Positions 35,297-44,683 of a stretch of DNA of 64,000 nucleotides are shown piece by piece. The stretch is from assembly GCF_009497655.1 (NCBI RefSeq), contig NZ_CP023317.1:2695501-2759500 (forward strand), in the 5' to 3' direction. Source of the stretch: Priestia megaterium. Lineage in GTDB: Bacteria > Bacillota > Bacilli > Bacillales > Bacillaceae_H. Each line of letters opens with the position of its first letter. Position 1 is the stretch's first letter. The notes beneath the pieces were generated by a model. The model saw only the letters and a program-made list of their open reading frames with translations. It had not been told where the DNA came from and did no database searches. The position numbers were made by a program, and so were the translations under genes.

Positions 35297-36347
35297 TCTT
35301 ATTCAAAATATCCAGAACCCGGTTACTGGAGAAACATTAACTGCTCAAGAAAAGTTTCAGCATGTGTTAAATCAAGCAGTGCTGGCAGAAAAATTAGGTT
35401 TTGATGCTTACGGAGTCGGCGAAAGACACGGAGCTCCTTTTTTGTCTTCTTCTCCTCCCGTTGTTCTAAGTGCAATCGCTGCTAAAACGTCGCACATTCG
35501 TCTTCTTACTACCGTTACCGTTCTAAGCATTTTAGATCCTGTACGAGTAGCTGAAGATTACGCAACGCTTGATCACCTGTCGGGTGGACGCCTTGAACTG
35601 ATTATTGGAAAAGGCAATGATCCCCGTCATTATCCGCTTTTTGGCATTACAGAAGAAGAACAATGGGAGTCTCTTGCTGAAAGATACGCTCTTTTAAAAC
35701 AGCTTTGGACAGAAGAAAATGTCACGTGGAGCGGCCGTTATCGTCCGCCTTTAACTAACGTTACGACTCAGCCTCGGCCGTTTCAGCCTTCTATTCCCGT
35801 TTGGCATGGAAGCGCGTCAAGCCCGCTGTCTACAGAACTTGCAGCTAAATACGGAGAGCCGCTATTTTCATCCAATTCCTTTCACCCTCAGGCTAAATAT
35901 AAAGCGCTGATTGACCACTACCGGGAACGTTTTGCTTATTATGGCCATGACCCACGCAAGGCCATCGTCGGTTCGGGGGCTAGCAGCCTATATATCTCTG
36001 ATACAACGGAAGAAGCGATTCGCCGCTATCGTCCATACTATAACGCATTTAGCAATACAGAAGCAGCCAAGCTTAATCAATCGCCATTCACATCACTAGA
36101 AGACATCGTTCAACACGGCCCTGCTTTAGTAGGAAGCCCAGAGCAAATCATTGAAAAAATAATAGACTATCACTATGCTTATGGAAACGAAGTGCTGAGC
36201 ATCAGCGTAGACGGTCTAAGCGAAGCAGAGCAGCGCGAACAGCTAGAGCGCTTTGCAAGTGATATTGCACCTGTTCTTCGAAAAGAAATTCCCGGCAGCG
36301 TGTGGGAAAATGAAAAAAGAGGCCAAGGCCAAGATATAACGAAATGA
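35277..36347 (+). CDS. LLM-class flavin monooxygenase
   Basis: About 356 residues from ATG 35277 (GGAGGT eight bases upstream). Luciferase-like features: GFDAYGVGERHG near residue 45, TTVTVLSILDPVRVAEDYAT, DHLSGGRLELIIGKGN. These flavin-dependent oxygenases attack sulfonates, thioethers or similar small molecules; the divergent amino-acid-type binding protein supports a sulfur-scavenging role, which is inference. Confidence 0.82.
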   Translation: MKFALFSLIQNIQNPVTGETLTAQEKFQHVLNQAVLAEKLGFDAYGVGERHGAPFLSSSPPVVLSAIAAKTSHIRLLTTVTVLSILDPVRVAEDYATLDHLSGGRLELIIGKGNDPRHYPLFGITEEEQWESLAERYALLKQLWTEENVTWSGRYRPPLTNVTTQPRPFQPSIPVWHGSASSPLSTELAAKYGEPLFSSNSFHPQAKYKALIDHYRERFAYYGHDPRKAIVGSGASSLYISDTTEEAIRRYRPYYNAFSNTEAAKLNQSPFTSLEDIVQHGPALVGSPEQIIEKIIDYHYAYGNEVLSISVDGLSEAEQREQLERFASDIAPVLRKEIPGSVWENEKRGQGQDITK

Positions 36348-36401
36348 ATCCAACCTAAAGACGAACAAATCAGATACATGAGCTGGACCGCTTATGACAC
36401 C

Positions 36402-36441
36402 GCCGTTGATTTCCGTGCGAGGCTTCGCTTTCCGCGGGCGC
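36402..36441. repeat. Truncated GC-rich dispersed repeat
   Basis: The segment GTTGATTTCCGTGCGAGGC followed by TTCGCTTTCCGCGGGCG resembles one end of a palindromic GC-rich repeat scattered through Bacillaceae genomes. Only one arm is here. The surrounding gap 36348-36636 otherwise holds only a terminator. Confidence 0.5.
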
Positions 36442-36490
36442 TAGAAGAACCTATACACATAAAATTCACGTTCACCATCACACTATGAAA

Positions 36491-36541
36491 AAATCCGAAC
36501 TAATTGGATTCTCCATCAAGAATCTCAATTAGTTCGGATTT
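36491..36541. terminator. Strong bidirectional terminator
   Basis: AAATCCGAACTAATT pairs perfectly with its complement at 36527-36541, with an inner GATTCT/AGAATC stem. Between the LLM gene and the convergent DUF805 gene. Confidence 0.92.
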
Positions 36542-36636
36542 TCTTCAACTAAATTACTTTTGTCCCAACCACTTTTTAATTTAGATACAATTCACACGTT
36601 TAGTTTACTCACTTTTAAACTAATAAACCACTCTGG

Positions 36637-36993
36637 TTAAGAAGCCTGCGTGTCTGTGTCGTAAATATTGGCCGTTACTTCGCTTCTTTGACAAAGTAAG
36701 ATGAGCAGCCAAATGCCTCCGATAACTGGAACAAAGTTAATTAAATACCACCAGCCGCTTCTTCCTGTATCATGCAGTCGGCGAACAGTAACGGCAAGTG
36801 AAGGCAGAATCATTGCTGCTGCGTATAACCATATTAAAATAGGTGCAAAGACTGTAAGTGAATCAATGAAAATAAATATAAATGGAACAAGCGCAAAGAT
36901 ATAACTAAATAATGTAAACATCCAATACTCCGTACGCGTTGCTCTCCCTCGAAACGTTGCATAATTTTTTAACGCTTTTATATACCAGTGCAT
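36637..36993 (-). CDS. DUF805 membrane protein
   Basis: 118 residues with MHWYIKALKNYATFRGRATR, TEYWMFTLF and VRRLHDTGRSGWW. Tandem to the paralogue at 37039, 45 bases apart. Function unknown. Confidence 0.88.
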   Translation of the reverse strand: MHWYIKALKNYATFRGRATRTEYWMFTLFSYIFALVPFIFIFIDSLTVFAPILIWLYAAAMILPSLAVTVRRLHDTGRSGWWYLINFVPVIGGIWLLILLCQRSEVTANIYDTDTQAS

Positions 36994-37038
36994 TTTTAAA
37001 CCCTCTCTTTATTTATTAAATTATCTAACGGTTAAAAC

Positions 37039-37386
37039 CTACGCAACTTTATTTGGTACATCAAAGCGATTTACCTGCTCCTCACTTTCTAGACATAGAA
37101 GAATGAGCAGCCAAATACCCCCGATAATTGGAATAATGCTAATGAGTTGCCACCAACCGCTTTTTCCCGTGTCATGCAGGCGGCGCGCTGTCACAGCAAG
37201 TGATGGGATTAGGACTGCCACAGCGTAAATTGTAAACAAAAATGTAGGCTTCTCTGTCATGAATTCAATAGCTGAAAGCACGCAAGAAATAATAAAATTA
37301 AATAAGACAAACATCCAATACTCTGTACGTGTTGCTCTTCCTTGAAACGTTGCATAATTTTTTAGCACATGTAAATACCATTTCAT
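37039..37386 (-). CDS. DUF805 membrane protein
   Basis: 115 residues, MKWYLHVLKNYATFQGRATR start and ARRLHDTGKSGWWQLISIIP. Closer in its last half to the distant copy at 29940 than to its neighbour. Own ribosome site AGGAGG. Confidence 0.88.
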   Translation of the reverse strand: MKWYLHVLKNYATFQGRATRTEYWMFVLFNFIISCVLSAIEFMTEKPTFLFTIYAVAVLIPSLAVTARRLHDTGKSGWWQLISIIPIIGGIWLLILLCLESEEQVNRFDVPNKVA

Positions 37387-37632
37387 ACAAAAACCTCCTT
37401 TTTAAACCGAATATTGTAAGACAAGCTTACTAGCAGTAATTACCTTAGCATACAAAAAATTATTTTCATATCCTATTTTTTGAAAACATTCCAAATAGTA
37501 ATATAGATATAGGAGAGAGATGGATAATATTTAGTATTAAATACCCAAAAATCCCACAATAAAAACCATTTTATACCTATAATTACTTTTAATTAATAAA
37601 ATGTTCTTTTATAACAAAAAAAAAAAAAAACT

Positions 37633-37652
37633 GCCGTGTCAATAAACACGGC
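37633..37652 (-). terminator. Terminator with 15-T run
   Basis: GCCGTGT/ACACGGC hairpin; on the minus strand the downstream T tract (37630-37616) is 15 long. It ends the DUF4275 gene. Confidence 0.9.
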
Positions 37653-37667
37653 AAACGCTATCTTTAC

Positions 37668-38090
37668 TTATGTTCGGTAAAAGTAAGGTCCACATGAACT
37701 TTCATGCGTGATCACATAAGTCCACGTAAAATCTTTATCCACCACGTATAAATCTTCTAAATACATATTTGTATTTTCACTTAAATCATCAGTTGTTAAA
37801 TGCTTACATTTAGATAGCTGCAGCACTCGTTCATCATGCTCAAACAACAAATAACAGTCGTTCTTAACTTGGTGCTCAAACGCTTGAACCGCTTGTTCTC
37901 CTTGTAAACAAGGTAGCTTTTCATAGCTAAACGCATGCCATAAAAATTGGTCCATATAAATTTTCTTTTTTTGCGATGCGCTTAAAGCATCTGCAAATTC
38001 ATTTTCCCACCGCTTCCGGAAGAATTCACCTTGATTCGATAATTTTTTAACAAACATTCCTTTTTTCTTTAACGCATCTTTCATTTTCAC
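37668..38090 (-). CDS. DUF4275 protein
   Basis: 140 residues with FFRKRWENEFADALS, IYMDQFLWHAFSYEKLPCLQG and the VDKDFTWTYVITHE...GPYF ending of DUF4275. Function unknown. Monocistronic. Confidence 0.75.
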   Translation of the reverse strand: MKMKDALKKKGMFVKKLSNQGEFFRKRWENEFADALSASQKKKIYMDQFLWHAFSYEKLPCLQGEQAVQAFEHQVKNDCYLLFEHDERVLQLSKCKHLTTDDLSENTNMYLEDLYVVDKDFTWTYVITHESSCGPYFYRT

Positions 38091-38168
38091 TGTGCTTTCT
38101 CACCCTTTATTCTGTATTCATTTCTTTTTATCGGCTTCTTAGCTTATTTGTACATTAGTACCTATGCG

Positions 38169-39398
38169 TTAGATTCCTTGTTTTTTGACTAAACTTATTT
38201 TATAAAACGCCGGCTTTAACGTGTACAAAAACAACACAATCGTACTTAAAAGCATAATCAGGCTTCCACCAACTACAGCTCCTTGAATTGAAACAATGTG
38301 TGCAGCCATTCCGCATAGAAAGGTCATCATAATAATCAGGAGTGACTCAAGCAGTCCATAGATACTTCCTACTCTTCCCATCATGTCAACGGGAATGCTG
38401 TTTTGATAAAAGGTTTGAAAACCAGCACTTGCAAAAGCTAACGCAAAAGATAAGCTAAAAAATCCTGTTCCCATGGTTTGAAAAGAAGACGAACACGCGT
38501 ACAGCAAATAGCCAAGCGATACTCCTACACTGCCGGCGCCTATGAGAAAGTTCGCCGACAGCTTCTGAGCCAACAGTGTATTCACAACTGCGCCAATCAT
38601 AATGCCAGCGCCTGCTACGCTTACTAAAAATCCGTATTCGCTTTCGGATAAATGAATGACTCTTGTTGCAAATGAAACTTCAAGAGAATCAATTGCCGTG
38701 GCCATGACCATTAAGAAACTGAACAATACATAAATGGTGATAATGTATCTGTTGGCTCTACTGAAGCGAATCACCGCTTTCCAATCTTCTCGAATGGTGT
38801 TTACAGAGAGTTTATTTTCTTTAGTTTCTGTTTTTGTATCTAAGTTCGGCATTAATAAAGTAACCATTCCAGACACCACGAGCGCTGCAGCATTGGCATA
38901 GATAGCAAACACAGGCGTTCCAATCATAAATAACGCACCTGCTGCGGCCGGACCAAGAAGAAAGCCTCCTGAGTCAATCAAACTGCGCAGTGAATTAAAT
39001 CTTTTTCGCTTTTCAGTTGGAATAAGCTTTGTGATATAGACCATCGATGTCGGGCGAAACATCGAACTTGCCATACTGATGATAAATACCAGCGCATAAA
39101 TGATAAGGATGGATGAGAAAAACGGAAGGCAAACAATAATTCCGGCGCGCATCCAATCTAAAAACAGCATCAGCTTCCGTTTGTTCATGCGGTCAATTAA
39201 GCTTCCAGACCATATATTTGTACATAGCGCAGCAAGCGGCTTTATCATGTATAGTCCTGAAACCGCAAGCGGCGAATTCGTCATATCAAGCATCATGACA
39301 TTTAAAGCAATTAAATAAATCCAGTCGCCGATATTGCTAGTGCCAATTCCAAACAGCAATAAACACGGGTATTTCCAAGACAACAGCTTATTTTTCAT
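38169..39398 (-). CDS. MFS transporter behind a T-box
   Basis: 409 residues, twelve membrane helices, with the MFS loop WSGSLIDRMNKRKLMLFLDW between helices 2 and 3. Similar to EntS-like exporters. GGAGG precedes ATG. Its mRNA leader is a T-box riboswitch (39438-39715), so it is made when a particular amino acid is short; the cargo is therefore probably an amino acid or a compound that competes with one. Confidence 0.85.
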   Translation of the reverse strand: MKNKLLSWKYPCLLLFGIGTSNIGDWIYLIALNVMMLDMTNSPLAVSGLYMIKPLAALCTNIWSGSLIDRMNKRKLMLFLDWMRAGIIVCLPFFSSILIIYALVFIISMASSMFRPTSMVYITKLIPTEKRKRFNSLRSLIDSGGFLLGPAAAGALFMIGTPVFAIYANAAALVVSGMVTLLMPNLDTKTETKENKLSVNTIREDWKAVIRFSRANRYIITIYVLFSFLMVMATAIDSLEVSFATRVIHLSESEYGFLVSVAGAGIMIGAVVNTLLAQKLSANFLIGAGSVGVSLGYLLYACSSSFQTMGTGFFSLSFALAFASAGFQTFYQNSIPVDMMGRVGSIYGLLESLLIIMMTFLCGMAAHIVSIQGAVVGGSLIMLLSTIVLFLYTLKPAFYKISLVKKQGI

Positions 39399-39437
39399 AA
39401 AAGAAAGGCCTCCGCTTCATTATTGATTTTTGCCAAT

Positions 39438-39715
39438 AAAAAAATCCCACCCCCAAGACATCTGTCTTAGGGGCGAGATTATAAATCGCGGTGCCACCCT
39501 AGTTTGTTCATATGTCGCCATATAAACCTTATCGAGTACGGCTTTCGCTTATACTCTAGCTTTGTAACGGAAGCAGCCGTCGCACTATCACGTTAGATCC
39601 AATGCGCTGCTCAGAGGCTTGTTTCAACAGCGTTTTTCTTGCTCCTTTTCAGCTTCCGGAGCTCTCTGCTAAGAATACGCGCTGTCTACTTTTCTCTTCA
39701 CGGCATTTAATTTCT
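39438..39715 (-). promoter_or_regulatory. T-box riboswitch
   Basis: On the minus strand AGGGTGGCACCGCG (39500-39487) is the canonical T-box; the terminator that follows pairs CCCCTAAGACA with TGTCTTGGGG and has seven T (39444-39438). Stem I has the AGAGAG-type bulge near 39665 and a distal CTCC/GGAG helix. The TGGC bulge calls for a tRNA with G at position 73, and AAC sits in the specifier region (TTGAAACAAGCCTCT), which fits asparagine; GAA or CAA are alternatives. A promoter (TTTACA, TAAGAT) overlaps the upstream gene's end. Confidence 0.88.
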
Positions 39716-39752
39716 AACATCTTACCATTATTATCTATTTTTTGTAAATACT

Positions 39753-40367
39753 TTATTTCAAAATCATTTTTTTCGGCTGAGAAAAGAATAGTCGATATCC
39801 TACGTATACAAAATAAATGATGGAAGCTACCAACACAATTCCCCACATATTGTACATATCTTTATTTCCCCATACGCCCGTTAGCGAAAACAGCGCTGGG
39901 ATTGTTAAGGTCACCCAAGACTGTACAATCGCCACTTTCCCTACATATGCAGATACATCTTTTTTGCTCGTATTAAGCACATAAAATAAAAACCATAAAA
40001 ACGACCAAAGAATCCATGTAATGGCATTCACTACGTCATGATAGTGAACAAGAGAAACCGTAACGTACACTAAAGCGATAATCGATACCCAAAGTGAATA
40101 ATAGCCCAGCCCCGTTCCCTGCATTCCTTTTAATACCGTCACGCCTACATATAAATACGTGAGGCCAAATAAAAAGATTGCCGTTCTTTCATATAAAATC
40201 CAGTTGCTTTGGTCTGACGTAATAATTAAATAAAACGGAGCAATAACTTGAAAAGCTCCAACAAATAGGTTAAATACGCCTACATTTTTTTCATCTGCTT
40301 TTCCAAGCAGCATCAGTCCGTTTAAAAATAAAGCTGCACCTGACAGCAATAGTCCAATTTGATCCAT
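39753..40367 (-). CDS. AmiS/UreI-family channel
   Basis: 204 residues with six membrane helices (LLLSGAALFLNGLMLLGKAD, then LYVGVTVLKGMQGTGLGYYS), the size and order of AmiS/UreI proton-gated urea or amide channels. No urease or amidase lies nearby. It ends just before the promoter of the T-box leader. Confidence 0.85.
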   Translation of the reverse strand: MDQIGLLLSGAALFLNGLMLLGKADEKNVGVFNLFVGAFQVIAPFYLIITSDQSNWILYERTAIFLFGLTYLYVGVTVLKGMQGTGLGYYSLWVSIIALVYVTVSLVHYHDVVNAITWILWSFLWFLFYVLNTSKKDVSAYVGKVAIVQSWVTLTIPALFSLTGVWGNKDMYNMWGIVLVASIIYFVYVGYRLFFSQPKKMILK

Positions 40368-40462
40368 TTTTCAGTAAGAAAAGCCCCCAGCTTTTCTTGT
40401 CCTCCTCTGTGTCGATGTTTTTCTTTAGGATGTGCGGAGTTACGGTTTACATGTAAAAAAGA

Positions 40463-40496
40463 AAAAGCAATTCCTTTTGAAAAGGAAACTGCTTTT
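40463..40496 (-). terminator. Terminator of the pdp-nupC operon
   Basis: AAAAGCA/TGCTTTT and TTCCTTTTGAAAAGGAA stacked in one hairpin, 20 bases past nupC. Confidence 0.85.
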
Positions 40497-40515
40497 CTTT
40501 CTGTTTCTATTACAC

Positions 40516-41697
40516 TTATAAAATGAAGCTGACAACAATCGCTGACAATACGCTTACAAGCGTAGCTCCATACAGTAAACGAAGACCAAAGCGCGCTACT
40601 GTATTTCCTTGCTTTTCACTTAAGCCTTTAACCGCTCCTGACACGATTCCAATTGATGAGAAGTTAGCAAATGATACTAAGAATACGGATACAATTCCAA
40701 GTGTTTTAGCACTGAATGTTGAAGCCATATCTGAAAGACTCATCATTGCCACAAATTCATTTGTTACAAGCTTTGTTGCCATAATTCCACCCGCTGCCAC
40801 AACTTCTGAAGCAGGAACACCCATGATGAATGCAAACGGTGCAAACACATAGCCAAGCAGATGCTGGAACGACAGACCAAATAACATTTCAAACACGTTA
40901 TCAATCGCAGCCATCAGCGCAACGAAACCAATTAGCATCGCACCTACGATAATTGCTACTTTAAATCCATCCATAATATATTCGCCAAGCATTTCGAAGA
41001 ACGTTTGCTTATGACCAGTTTGTACTTCTAAAATATCTTCTTGATCCGTTACTGTGTAAGGGTTAATGATAGAAGAAATAATAAATCCGCCAAATAAGTT
41101 AATCACAATTGCTGTTACCACGTATTTTGGTTCAATCATTGTCATATAAGCACCGACAATAGACATTGAAACAGTCGACATAGCTGATGCACAAAGCGTA
41201 TATAAACGGTTTGGCGGCAGTTTGTCTAGTTGCTTTTTAACGGTAATAAATACTTCTGACTGACCTACAATTGCAGAAGCTACTGCGTTATAAGACTCTA
41301 ATTTTCCCATTCCGTTAATCTTACTGAGAACCAACCCAATCCATTTCATAATGAACGGAAGAATTTTAAAGTGCTGCAAAATCCCGATTAAGACAGAGAT
41401 AAAAACGATTGGAAGCAGCACGTTTAAGAAAAACGGCATTGATCCTTTATTCGCGATTCCGCCAAATACGAACTCTACGCCTTCATTTGCGTATGAAAGC
41501 AGCTTTCCAAAAACGCTGGCAATCGCATTAATAATAATCAAGCCAAACTTTGTGTTTAGAAGTAAAGCTGATAAAAGAAGCTGAATCACAACCATAATAA
41601 CGATTGGTCTATATTTGATTTCTTTACGGTTATTACTTGCAAGATACGCTAATCCAAAGACAACGAGTAATCCTAAGATGCCAATTAAATATTTCAT
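40516..41697 (-). CDS. nupC: Nucleoside transporter NupC
   Basis: About 393 residues from ATG 41697 (GGAGG five bases upstream). CNT-family signature: GQSEVFITVKKQLDKL and GVPASEVVAAGGIMATKLVTNEFVAM. Imports pyrimidine nucleosides with protons. Last gene of pdp-deoC-cdd-nupC. Confidence 0.93.
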   Translation of the reverse strand: MKYLIGILGLLVVFGLAYLASNNRKEIKYRPIVIMVVIQLLLSALLLNTKFGLIIINAIASVFGKLLSYANEGVEFVFGGIANKGSMPFFLNVLLPIVFISVLIGILQHFKILPFIMKWIGLVLSKINGMGKLESYNAVASAIVGQSEVFITVKKQLDKLPPNRLYTLCASAMSTVSMSIVGAYMTMIEPKYVVTAIVINLFGGFIISSIINPYTVTDQEDILEVQTGHKQTFFEMLGEYIMDGFKVAIIVGAMLIGFVALMAAIDNVFEMLFGLSFQHLLGYVFAPFAFIMGVPASEVVAAGGIMATKLVTNEFVAMMSLSDMASTFSAKTLGIVSVFLVSFANFSSIGIVSGAVKGLSEKQGNTVARFGLRLLYGATLVSVLSAIVVSFIL

Positions 41698-41716
41698 AGT
41701 ATCCTCCACTGCTTAC

Positions 41717-42124
41717 TTATTTTTGTAAGTCTTTTGATGAAAAATAGCCTGGTAAGATTTCGTTAATGTTTGTAATCACAAAATCTCCTTTTAGGTTTGC
41801 TAAGATAATTTGTGTGTGATCATCACAGAACTCAGCTAATACTTGTCTGCATGCGCCGCAAGGAGAAATTGGGCCGTCCGTATCTCCTACAACTGCAATA
41901 GCTGAAAACTGCTTGTCCCCTTCTGAAACAGCTTTAAAAATAGCCGTTCGCTCAGCACAGTTCGTCAATCCATAGGAAGCGTTTTCAATATTGCATCCAC
42001 GATAAATCTTCCCATCGGTTGTTAAAAGAGCTGCACCAACATGGAAGTGAGAATACGGTACATGTGCTTGTTTGCTTGCTGCGATTGCTTCATCTATTAA
42101 TTGTTTTGGCTCCACCGTCATCAT
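41717..42124 (-). CDS. cdd: Cytidine deaminase
   Basis: 135 residues. Zinc site CNIENASYGLTNCAERTA (catalytic Glu in CAE) and SPCGACRQV. Converts cytidine/deoxycytidine to uridine forms. The first ATG touches AAAGG closely; the second (42121) is equally possible. Confidence 0.95.
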   Translation of the reverse strand: MMTVEPKQLIDEAIAASKQAHVPYSHFHVGAALLTTDGKIYRGCNIENASYGLTNCAERTAIFKAVSEGDKQFSAIAVVGDTDGPISPCGACRQVLAEFCDDHTQIILANLKGDFVITNINEILPGYFSSKDLQK

Positions 42125-42138
42125 CCTTTGCTTAGTTT

Positions 42139-42168
42139 ACAGCAGGTTAGCTAGTACTAACCTGCTGT
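42139..42168 (-). promoter_or_regulatory. Intercistronic hairpin deoC-cdd
   Basis: ACAGCAGGTTAG pairs perfectly with CTAACCTGCTGT around CTAGTA. No T run follows, so it is more likely an mRNA-processing or protecting hairpin than a terminator. Confidence 0.65.
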
Positions 42169-42174
42169 CATTTA

Positions 42175-42849
42175 TTAATAATCAGAGTTGCTTAATTGAC
42201 CTTTTGCAATTGATACGCCAGAGCTTGCACCAATACGTGTTGCACCTGCTTCAATCATTGCTTTTGCATCTTCTAAGCCGCGAACGCCGCCAGAAGCTTT
42301 TACACCTACATCCGGTCCAACCGTTTTTCTCATAAGCGCTACGTCTTCTACCGTTGCGCCTCCTGTTGAGAAGCCCGTTGACGTTTTAACAAAATCAGCT
42401 CCAGCTTTTACAGCTAGCTCAGAAACTTTTGCTTTTTCTTCGTCAGTTAAAAGAGCTGTTTCAATAATTACTTTTACTAGCGCTTTTCCTTTTGCAGCAT
42501 CTACTACTGCTTGAATGTCGCTTTGCACTAAGTCATAGTTTTTATCTTTTAATGCGCCGATGTTGATCACCATATCTACTTCATCTGCACCGTTTTCGAT
42601 TGCATTTGTTGTTTCGAATGCTTTTACTGCTGAAGTCGTAGCTCCAAGAGGGAAACCGATTACCGTACACACTTTTACTTCTGGAGCATCTTTTAATAAC
42701 TCAGCTGCTTTTTTTACCCACGTTGGATTTACGCAAACTGAAGCGAATGAATATTCTTTTGCTTCTTGTGCTAAAACCGTAACTTGCTCTTCTGTTGCAT
42801 CTGCTTTTAATAATGTATGATCAATAATACCCGTAATGTTTTGACTCAT
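42175..42849 (-). CDS. deoC: Deoxyribose-phosphate aldolase
   Basis: 224 residues, TIM barrel with the Schiff-base lysine in [17 protein letters not shown] near residue 155 and the second lysine in VKASGGVRG. Splits deoxyribose-5-phosphate into glyceraldehyde-3-phosphate and acetaldehyde. Confidence 0.96.
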   Translation of the reverse strand: MSQNITGIIDHTLLKADATEEQVTVLAQEAKEYSFASVCVNPTWVKKAAELLKDAPEVKVCTVIGFPLGATTSAVKAFETTNAIENGADEVDMVINIGALKDKNYDLVQSDIQAVVDAAKGKALVKVIIETALLTDEEKAKVSELAVKAGADFVKTSTGFSTGGATVEDVALMRKTVGPDVGVKASGGVRGLEDAKAMIEAGATRIGASSGVSIAKGQLSNSDY

Positions 42850-42870
42850 TTTGTTCTTCCTCTCTCTTTC

Positions 42871-44172
42871 TTAATGAATTTCTTTATAAATTAACGTTGG
42901 AGCTTCTACTTTTTCAGCGACCGTGCTGTAAGAATCATAAACGATATCCATCACTTCTTGTACATCTTCGCTGTTGCTGTGGATTGTAACAAGAGAGTCG
43001 CCTTTTTTCACTTGGTCTCCAACTTTTTTATTAAGCATGATACCAACTGCTAAGTCGATTTCAGATTCTTTTGTTGCACGTCCTGCACCTAGCTTCATTG
43101 CTGCTACGCCAATTTTTTCTGCAACGATTTCTGAAATGTAGCCATCTTCTTTTGCTGGCACTTCAATTTTGTGCGCTGCATCCGGTAATTTAGACGGATC
43201 GTCTGCCACAGAAGCGTCTCCGCCCTGTGCGCTTAAGAATGTTTTAAATGATTCTAATGCTTTTCCGTTCTTAATTACTTCTTGAAGCATTGCACGCGCT
43301 TCGTCTAAGCTGCTTGCTTTTTCAGCAAGTACAACCATATGACTTCCTAATGTTAAGCAAAGCTCCGTTAAATCTTCAGGGCCTTCGCCTTTTAACGTGT
43401 CGATTGCTTCTTTCACTTCAAGCGCATTACCAACCGCAAAACCTAGAGGCTGGCTCATATCTGAAATGATTGCTTTTGTGTTTCGGCCTACGCCTTTTCC
43501 GATTTCAACCATTGCTTTTGCTAATTCTTCAGCGTCTTCAAGCTTCTTCATGAATGCGCCGTTCCCCGTTTTCACGTCCAAGCAAATGGCATCTGCTCCA
43601 GCCGCAATTTTCTTACTCATAATTGAGCTTGCAATTAACGGAATCGAATCAACCGTTGCTGTTACATCACGAAGCGCATAAAGTTTTTTATCCGCTGGCG
43701 TTAAGTCTCCGCTTTGACCGATAACGGCAATTTTATTTGTATTTACTAAACGAATGAATTCTTCGTTTGTAATTTCAACGTGGAAGCCAGGCACTGCTTC
43801 TAGTTTATCAATCGTACCGCCAGTGTGTCCTAAGCCGCGGCCAGACATTTTGGCAACCGGTACATCAACCGCAGCTACTAAAGGTCCTAATACAAGTGTT
43901 GTTGTATCACCTACGCCGCCTGTGCTGTGTTTGTCTACTTTAATACCTTCAATTTTTGATAAGTCAATTTGATCGCCTGATTCAACCATTGCTTGCGTTA
44001 AATTTACGCGTTCTTCCTGCGTCATTCCTTGAAAGTAAATCGCCATCGCAAATGCCGATAGCTGATAATCAGGTAAATCCCCTTTTGTATAACCTTCGAT
44101 AATAAAATCGATTTCTGCTTTATTTAATTCATGTCCATTACGTTTTTTTTCAATTAAGTCAACCATTCTCAT
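42871..44172 (-). CDS. pdp: Pyrimidine-nucleoside phosphorylase
   Basis: 433 residues; [20 protein letters not shown] and [17 protein letters not shown] are the family's phosphate and base binding loops, followed by the [11 protein letters not shown] segment. Cleaves uridine, thymidine and deoxyuridine. First gene of its operon, behind a DeoR-type operator and a possible cre. Confidence 0.96.
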   Translation of the reverse strand: MRMVDLIEKKRNGHELNKAEIDFIIEGYTKGDLPDYQLSAFAMAIYFQGMTQEERVNLTQAMVESGDQIDLSKIEGIKVDKHSTGGVGDTTTLVLGPLVAAVDVPVAKMSGRGLGHTGGTIDKLEAVPGFHVEITNEEFIRLVNTNKIAVIGQSGDLTPADKKLYALRDVTATVDSIPLIASSIMSKKIAAGADAICLDVKTGNGAFMKKLEDAEELAKAMVEIGKGVGRNTKAIISDMSQPLGFAVGNALEVKEAIDTLKGEGPEDLTELCLTLGSHMVVLAEKASSLDEARAMLQEVIKNGKALESFKTFLSAQGGDASVADDPSKLPDAAHKIEVPAKEDGYISEIVAEKIGVAAMKLGAGRATKESEIDLAVGIMLNKKVGDQVKKGDSLVTIHSNSEDVQEVMDIVYDSYSTVAEKVEAPTLIYKEIH

Positions 44173-44212
44173 GACGTTTTCCCCCTAAAAGTATCTGCAT
44201 ATTGTGCATCCA

Positions 44213-44293
44213 CTAAAACGTTTTCAACAACTTACACCCTTACTATATAATAGCTTTGAACAATTGTAAACAGATATATTTACATTTGTTCAA
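44213..44293 (-). promoter_or_regulatory. pdp promoter with DeoR operator and cre
   Basis: A 15-base arm TTGAACAAATGTAAA (44293-44279) and its near-perfect complement (44270-44256) frame an eight-base centre. TTTACA, 17 bases, TATAGT within and after it form the promoter. TGAAAACGTTTTAG (44226-44213) matches the cre consensus at 12 of 14 positions downstream. The half site matches the known DeoR operator of B. subtilis. Confidence 0.75.
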
Positions 44294-44327
44294 AAATATT
44301 TATAGCCGCTGTTTTAGTGAATAAAAA

Positions 44328-44351
44328 AAGACTTCCGCACTCGGAAGTCTT
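44328..44351 (-). terminator. Terminator after deoR unit
   Basis: AAGACTTCCG with CGGAAGTCTT around CACT and a seven-T run separate deoR and the 44355 gene from pdp. Confidence 0.88.
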
Positions 44352-44354
44352 CCC

Positions 44355-44678
44355 TTATTTTTCAGCTTTTATCACAAATGACAATACGATTCTGTACTTA
44401 TTCTTTACCTTTTTATAAGGAATTAATACATATGGCTGATCAGGGGGTGTAAATTGTTCAATTCCTTTTTGATTAGCATCAGGAGAAAAATACATTCTTC
44501 CCCACCGTTTAATGATATAGCCCGTGGTTCCTTTGGCAATCACTCCGTCTTTTGAAACGTCCCCTTGAAAAGGATACCGGTTTCGCTGTGCCTGCAGAGA
44601 CGACACGGAATAAGATACAATATCTTCTACTATTTCAATTCGATGAAGCTTTTGCTCTTGAAAAAACAGCGTCTTCAT
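44355..44678 (-). CDS. Hypothetical protein cotranscribed with deoR
   Basis: 107 residues, mostly beta strands (FPFQGDVSKDGVIAKGTTGY style) with a central IIKRWGRMYF. It begins five bases after the deoR stop, with its ribosome site AAAGGAG overlapping that stop, so it is coupled to the regulator. No family recognised. Position suggests a role in nucleoside sensing or salvage, but nothing in the sequence proves it. Confidence 0.6.
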   Translation of the reverse strand: MKTLFFQEQKLHRIEIVEDIVSYSVSSLQAQRNRYPFQGDVSKDGVIAKGTTGYIIKRWGRMYFSPDANQKGIEQFTPPDQPYVLIPYKKVKNKYRIVLSFVIKAEK

Positions 44679-44683
44679 CTCCT

